Shown: positions 5,795 to 8,126 of the stretch, in pieces | Layout of the letters: each line of letters opens with the position of its first letter | Numbering within the stretch: the stretch's first letter is position 1 | Assembly: GCA_947570515.1 (NCBI GenBank) | Contig: CANOUM010000067.1 | Coordinates: forward strand, 1 to 8,126 | Direction: 5' to 3' | DNA length: 8,126 nucleotides | Origin: an uncultured Clostridia bacterium | GTDB taxonomy: Bacteria; Bacillota; Clostridia; Lachnospirales; Bianqueaceae | Notes under the pieces: model-generated | The model's database searches: none | What the model was told of the DNA's origin: nothing | The model's input: the letters and a program-made list of their open reading frames with translations, nothing else | Program-made: the position numbers and the translations under genes

Positions 5795-5834
5795 AAAAAG
5801 ATCGCTTACCTTTTACGAGATAAGCGATCTTTTT
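5795..5834. terminator. Bidirectional terminator between convergent genes
   Basis: A 14-pair perfect stem, AAAAAGATCGCTTA (5795-5808) with TAAGCGATCTTTTT (5821-5834), around a 12-base loop. The A and T runs flanking the core let it work in both directions. It ends the GH130 transcript from the left and the degV-GNAT transcript from the right. Confidence 0.92.
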
Positions 5835-5858
5835 CTATATGAATTTTAAACCGGCTCT

Positions 5859-6446
5859 TTAATCCTTCCTTAAATCCGGATTGCGCGCCCCCATAATGAG
5901 CGAATCATAGAGAATCCCATCCTGTTCCTCCCTTTGAGGGGCAACAAAATAATCCTCAAATCCACATTTATGATAGCATCGAATGGCCCTTTGATTATGA
6001 GTTTTAGGATCGATCATCAAAACATCCGCATGATATCCGGTAAATAATACATGCATAAGCAGCTTCAGCGCCTTAGAGCCTATCCCCTGATTCCGCCGCT
6101 CTCCTAAAAAAATATCAATCCCATACACTTTTTCAGAAGGAGCAACAAATTGAAAAAATTCCCGCTCCGAAACCTCATACTCCTCAGGCGTTAACGCATA
6201 GAACTGACAATATCCGATTTCCTGCTGCTGATAAACTATGATACACTGCGTTACCTGCTCATCCAGATGCTCCTGGTATTTTTGTACTACCTTCTCATAG
6301 GTATACTGCGTATTCATTCCGTCCCAGTACCGCATGATCTCCGGATCTGTCATCCACTTTAAAAACAAAGTAAAATCTGCCGTACTCCCCTGCATTTTCC
6401 GGATCTGAATATCGCCTTCTGCTCCCAGTAGCTCTGGCATTTTCAT
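5859..6446 (-). CDS. GNAT acetyltransferase, AAC(6')-like
   Basis: A 195-residue GNAT-fold protein resembling aminoglycoside 6'-N-acetyltransferases and the Acetyltransf_8 group. The N-terminal part has FLKWMTDPEIMRYWDG (residues 28-43), like the W-x-x-D-P-x-V-x-x-(F/Y)-W-D-G pattern of AAC(6') enzymes. YGIDIFLGE (108-116) leads into the acetyl-CoA motif A, RRNQGIG (117-123). NQRAIRCYHKCGFE (151-164) is the usual motif B. Such proteins transfer acetyl to amines. Real aminoglycoside resistance cannot be claimed, since many chromosomal relatives have other or unknown substrates. The start is uncertain. ATG 6446 has GGAGG 11 bases upstream. ATG 6470 overlaps the DegV stop (TAATG) but has no ribosome binding site. 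ATG 6494 lies inside degV. With any of these it is co-transcribed with degV. Confidence 0.82.
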   Translation of the reverse strand: MKMPELLGAEGDIQIRKMQGSTADFTLFLKWMTDPEIMRYWDGMNTQYTYEKVVQKYQEHLDEQVTQCIIVYQQQEIGYCQFYALTPEEYEVSEREFFQFVAPSEKVYGIDIFLGERRNQGIGSKALKLLMHVLFTGYHADVLMIDPKTHNQRAIRCYHKCGFEDYFVAPQREEQDGILYDSLIMGARNPDLRKD

Positions 6447-6469
6447 TCTGCTGTGACCCTCCGCACTCA

Positions 6470-7342
6470 TTATCTGGAAAGCTTTCTGGCGCAAGCCACC
6501 GCCAGTGCGCCGGCGCCGATATGACAGGCAACGCTGAGAGACAGCGGCGCCATGTCGAAATGATGTCCCGGAAAGGCCTCCGAAAGTTCCCTCTTCCAGT
6601 CCTGCGCTGCGGTATCATCTGCTCCGCTATAAGCGATTTCCAGCCTCATCTCTCCCTTTTGATACAGCTGCTCAAAACGTACGGCCATATCCTTTTTCAT
6701 GGCCTCAACCATCACCTTGCGCGCCGCCTTCATCCCTCGTGTTTTCGCGTAGGCGTCAAGCTTACCGCCCTGAATCTGTAGCACGGGCTTAATATTTAGA
6801 ATCGTCCCCAGCGCAGCGCCGGCCGGTGTGACCCTGCCGCCTTTTTTCAGATATTTCAGCGTCTCAACCGTAATATAAATACTCGAATCAAACTTGGTTT
6901 CCTCCAGCCTTTGCTTAATCGCAGGTGCATCAGCTCCCATCGCGGCCAGCGTAATCGCATCCAGCACAGACTGGCGCTGCGTCACGGAAATCCGTTGGTT
7001 ATTTACCACCTGTACCCGGCCGTCAAAATCCTCTGCCAGCATATGAGCCGTCTCGCACGCACTGCTGAGACCGCTTGACATTGGAATATGTATAATTTGA
7101 TCATAGTTTTTGAGTACCCGCTTCCATAGATCGATCACATCTCCCGGCGCCGGCTGTGAAGTAGAAATATCCGCCTCTTGCTCCAATCGCTGATAAAACT
7201 CTTCCTGTGTCAGTGAGATATCCTCAAAATACAGTTTGCCATCTATATAAAAAGGCATGGGCACTACTTCAATTCCCAGCTCCCTGCCCTCTTTTTGTGT
7301 AATTCCGCTATTGCTGTCTGTGATGATCGCAACTTTTGCCAC
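6470..7342 (-). CDS. DegV family fatty-acid-binding protein
   Basis: A 290-residue protein with the DegV fold. Members (FakB) hold a fatty acid for phosphorylation by the FakA kinase, feeding exogenous acyl chains to phospholipid synthesis. Landmarks: TDSNSG (8-13), TSQPAPGD (61-68), the SSGLSS loop (89-94), YLKKGGRV (164-171), IKPVL (184-188) and C-H-I-G-A-G-A-L near 273-280. The segment VVNNQRISVTQRQSV (112-126) replaces the more usual D-S-x-x-x-S-x-G-x-G of classical DegV proteins, so this belongs to a variant subgroup and its ligand may differ. The start is GTG at 7342, with AAGGAG six bases upstream; there is no better ATG. It opens a two-gene leftward operon with the GNAT gene and is divergent from argC. 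No fakA is seen nearby, which is common because FakB genes are often scattered. Cytoplasmic. Confidence 0.92.
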   Translation of the reverse strand: MAKVAIITDSNSGITQKEGRELGIEVVPMPFYIDGKLYFEDISLTQEEFYQRLEQEADISTSQPAPGDVIDLWKRVLKNYDQIIHIPMSSGLSSACETAHMLAEDFDGRVQVVNNQRISVTQRQSVLDAITLAAMGADAPAIKQRLEETKFDSSIYITVETLKYLKKGGRVTPAGAALGTILNIKPVLQIQGGKLDAYAKTRGMKAARKVMVEAMKKDMAVRFEQLYQKGEMRLEIAYSGADDTAAQDWKRELSEAFPGHHFDMAPLSLSVACHIGAGALAVACARKLSR

Positions 7343-7348
7343 ACTTTA

Positions 7349-7354
7349 CTCCTT
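7349..7354 (-). promoter_or_regulatory. Ribosome binding site deciding GTG start of degV
   Basis: On the minus strand AAGGAG ends six bases before the GTG at 7342, which fixes that codon as the start although it is not ATG. Confidence 0.8.
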
Positions 7355-7409
7355 ATAATTTGTGACTGCGCTTGCTATCGTTTACTTCAAGCTGCAGTGT
7401 GCTCTGTTT

Positions 7410-7438
7410 ATTTTACCTCAATTATTTCTTTTTGTAAA
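7410..7438 (-). promoter_or_regulatory. Sigma-A promoter of degV-GNAT operon
   Basis: On the minus strand TTTACA (7433-7438, five of six consensus) and TAAAAT (7410-7415) are spaced by 17 bases. The expected start near 7403 leaves a leader of about 60 bases. It lies next to, but does not overlap, the ARG-box sites of the divergent argC promoter. Confidence 0.7.
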
Positions 7439-7462
7439 CCATACATTTTATCATCTTTACTA

Positions 7463-7491
7463 TTGCATAATATTCATTTTAGATGTATAAT
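7463..7491 (+). promoter_or_regulatory. Sigma-A promoter of argC
   Basis: A perfect -10 TATAAT (7486-7491) and a weak -35 TTGCAT (7463-7468) with a 17-base spacer. The expected start is near 7498, giving a leader of about 29 bases. Both boxes are embedded in ARG-box-like sequences. Confidence 0.65.
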
Positions 7492-7497
7492 AATGCA
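7464..7497 (+). promoter_or_regulatory. Tandem ArgR/AhrC operator (ARG boxes)
   Basis: The second box, TGTATAATAATGCA (7484-7497), matches the ARG-box core TGNATWWWWATNCA at every position and covers the -10. The first, TGCATAATATTCA (7464-7476), has the same half-sites with three instead of four central A/T bases and covers the -35. Their centres are about 20-21 bases apart, two helical turns, as in known paired ARG boxes. Arginine-dependent repression by ArgR is inferred. Confidence 0.65.
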
Positions 7498-7526
7498 ATC
7501 ACATTCTAAAGGAGATTTACTTAATT

Positions 7527-8126
7527 ATGATAAAAGTAGGCATTATTGGCGCAACCGGTTATGCTGGTTCAGAAATCGTACGACTATTGTTGCAGCATAA
7601 AGATGCAGAAATCGTCTGGTATGGCTCTCACAGCTACGTAAACGAGCCCTATGCCAAGGTCTATCAGAACTTTTTTCAGCTGGTCGATGCTGCCTGTCTG
7701 GATGACAACATAGAAAAAATGGCAGATGCCGTTGATGTCATTTTTACGGCCACCCCACAGGGACTCTGCTCCTCTCTTGTAAATGAAGCACTTCTCTCTA
7801 AGGTCAAAATCATTGATCTAAGCGCCGATTTCCGGATTCAAGATGTAGCTAAATACGAAAAATGGTACGGTCTTTCTCACGGAGCGCCTCAGTTTGTTCC
7901 TGAAGCAGTCTACGGCCTTTGTGAACTCAACCGAACCGCCATTCAAAATGCCCGGCTCATTGCCAATCCCGGCTGCTATCCTACCTGCTCAATCCTATCG
8001 ATCTATCCCTTGTTAAAAGCTGGTCTCATCGATCCGCAGAGCATCATCATCGACGCCAAATCCGGTACTTCCGGCGCAGGCCGCTCTGCTAAGCTGGATA
8101 ATCTGTTTTGTGAGGTCAATGAAAAT
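7527..8126 (+). CDS. argC: N-acetyl-gamma-glutamyl-phosphate reductase, 5' part
   Basis: The first 200 codons; the gene continues past the window end (complete type 1 enzymes have about 345 residues). ArgC reduces N-acetyl-glutamyl phosphate with NADPH to the semialdehyde, the third step of arginine and ornithine synthesis. The N-terminal nucleotide-binding loop is IKVGIIGATGYAGSEIVRLL (residues 2-21). FTATPQG and IDLSADFRI follow at about 73-79 and 93-101. The catalytic cysteine is C150 in NPGCYPT. DAKSGTSGAGR, near residues 175-185, is the conserved segment after it. AAAGGAG (7508-7514) lies 12 bases before the ATG, a long spacing, but no other start codon is available in frame between them. 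Being first behind an ArgR-type operator, it probably heads an arg operon (argJ, argB and argD usually follow), which cannot be seen here. Confidence 0.97.
   Translation, partial: MIKVGIIGATGYAGSEIVRLLLQHKDAEIVWYGSHSYVNEPYAKVYQNFFQLVDAACLDDNIEKMADAVDVIFTATPQGLCSSLVNEALLSKVKIIDLSADFRIQDVAKYEKWYGLSHGAPQFVPEAVYGLCELNRTAIQNARLIANPGCYPTCSILSIYPLLKAGLIDPQSIIIDAKSGTSGAGRSAKLDNLFCEVNEN

Overview
The window looks like chromosomal DNA of a Clostridia-type Firmicute, probably a gut Lachnospiraceae member. This is inferred from strong AGGAGG-type ribosome binding sites, textbook sigma-A promoters with 17-base spacers, a tRNA-Trp without encoded CCA, and family content (type I pullulanase, GH130 phosphorylase, DegV, a TM-anchored PQQ-like propeller). 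Species cannot be named from sequence alone. It reads mostly as ordinary chromosome; no complete mobile element, phage or CRISPR array is visible, and no obvious new multi-gene system.

Layout: (1) 1-1340, leftward: a class I SAM-dependent methyltransferase followed, with a one-base stop/start overlap, by the first 38 codons of a type I pullulanase that leaves the window. Their promoter is at 1312-1340. (2) 1359-1518, rightward: a promoter, tRNA-Trp(CCA) and a perfect-palindrome terminator. (3) 1519-1727: a spacer with no convincing gene, ending in a three-tier nested hairpin whose inside resembles the ends of IS3-family insertion sequences. (4) 1726-4577, leftward: an extended -10 promoter, a 36-residue single-span membrane peptide, a TM-anchored PQQ-like beta-propeller protein with a problematic start, and a maltose/galactoside-type O-acetyltransferase. 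(5) 4663-5834, rightward: a GH130 beta-mannoside phosphorylase with its own promoter, a cre/LacI-like operator candidate in the leader and a bidirectional terminator. (6) 5859-7438, leftward: a DegV fatty-acid-binding protein (GTG start) and a GNAT acetyltransferase of the AAC(6') type. (7) 7463-8126, rightward: argC, cut by the window end, with two ARG-box-like sites over its promoter.

The genes fall into independent small transcription units rather than one pathway. The carbohydrate genes (pullulanase, GH130) fit a plant-glycan-using gut bacterium, and argC probably begins an arginine biosynthesis operon. The items most worth following are the start-less acidic N-terminus of the propeller gene with an in-frame micro-ORF just upstream, the IS-like insert in a terminator loop, and the operator candidates in front of argC and the GH130 gene.
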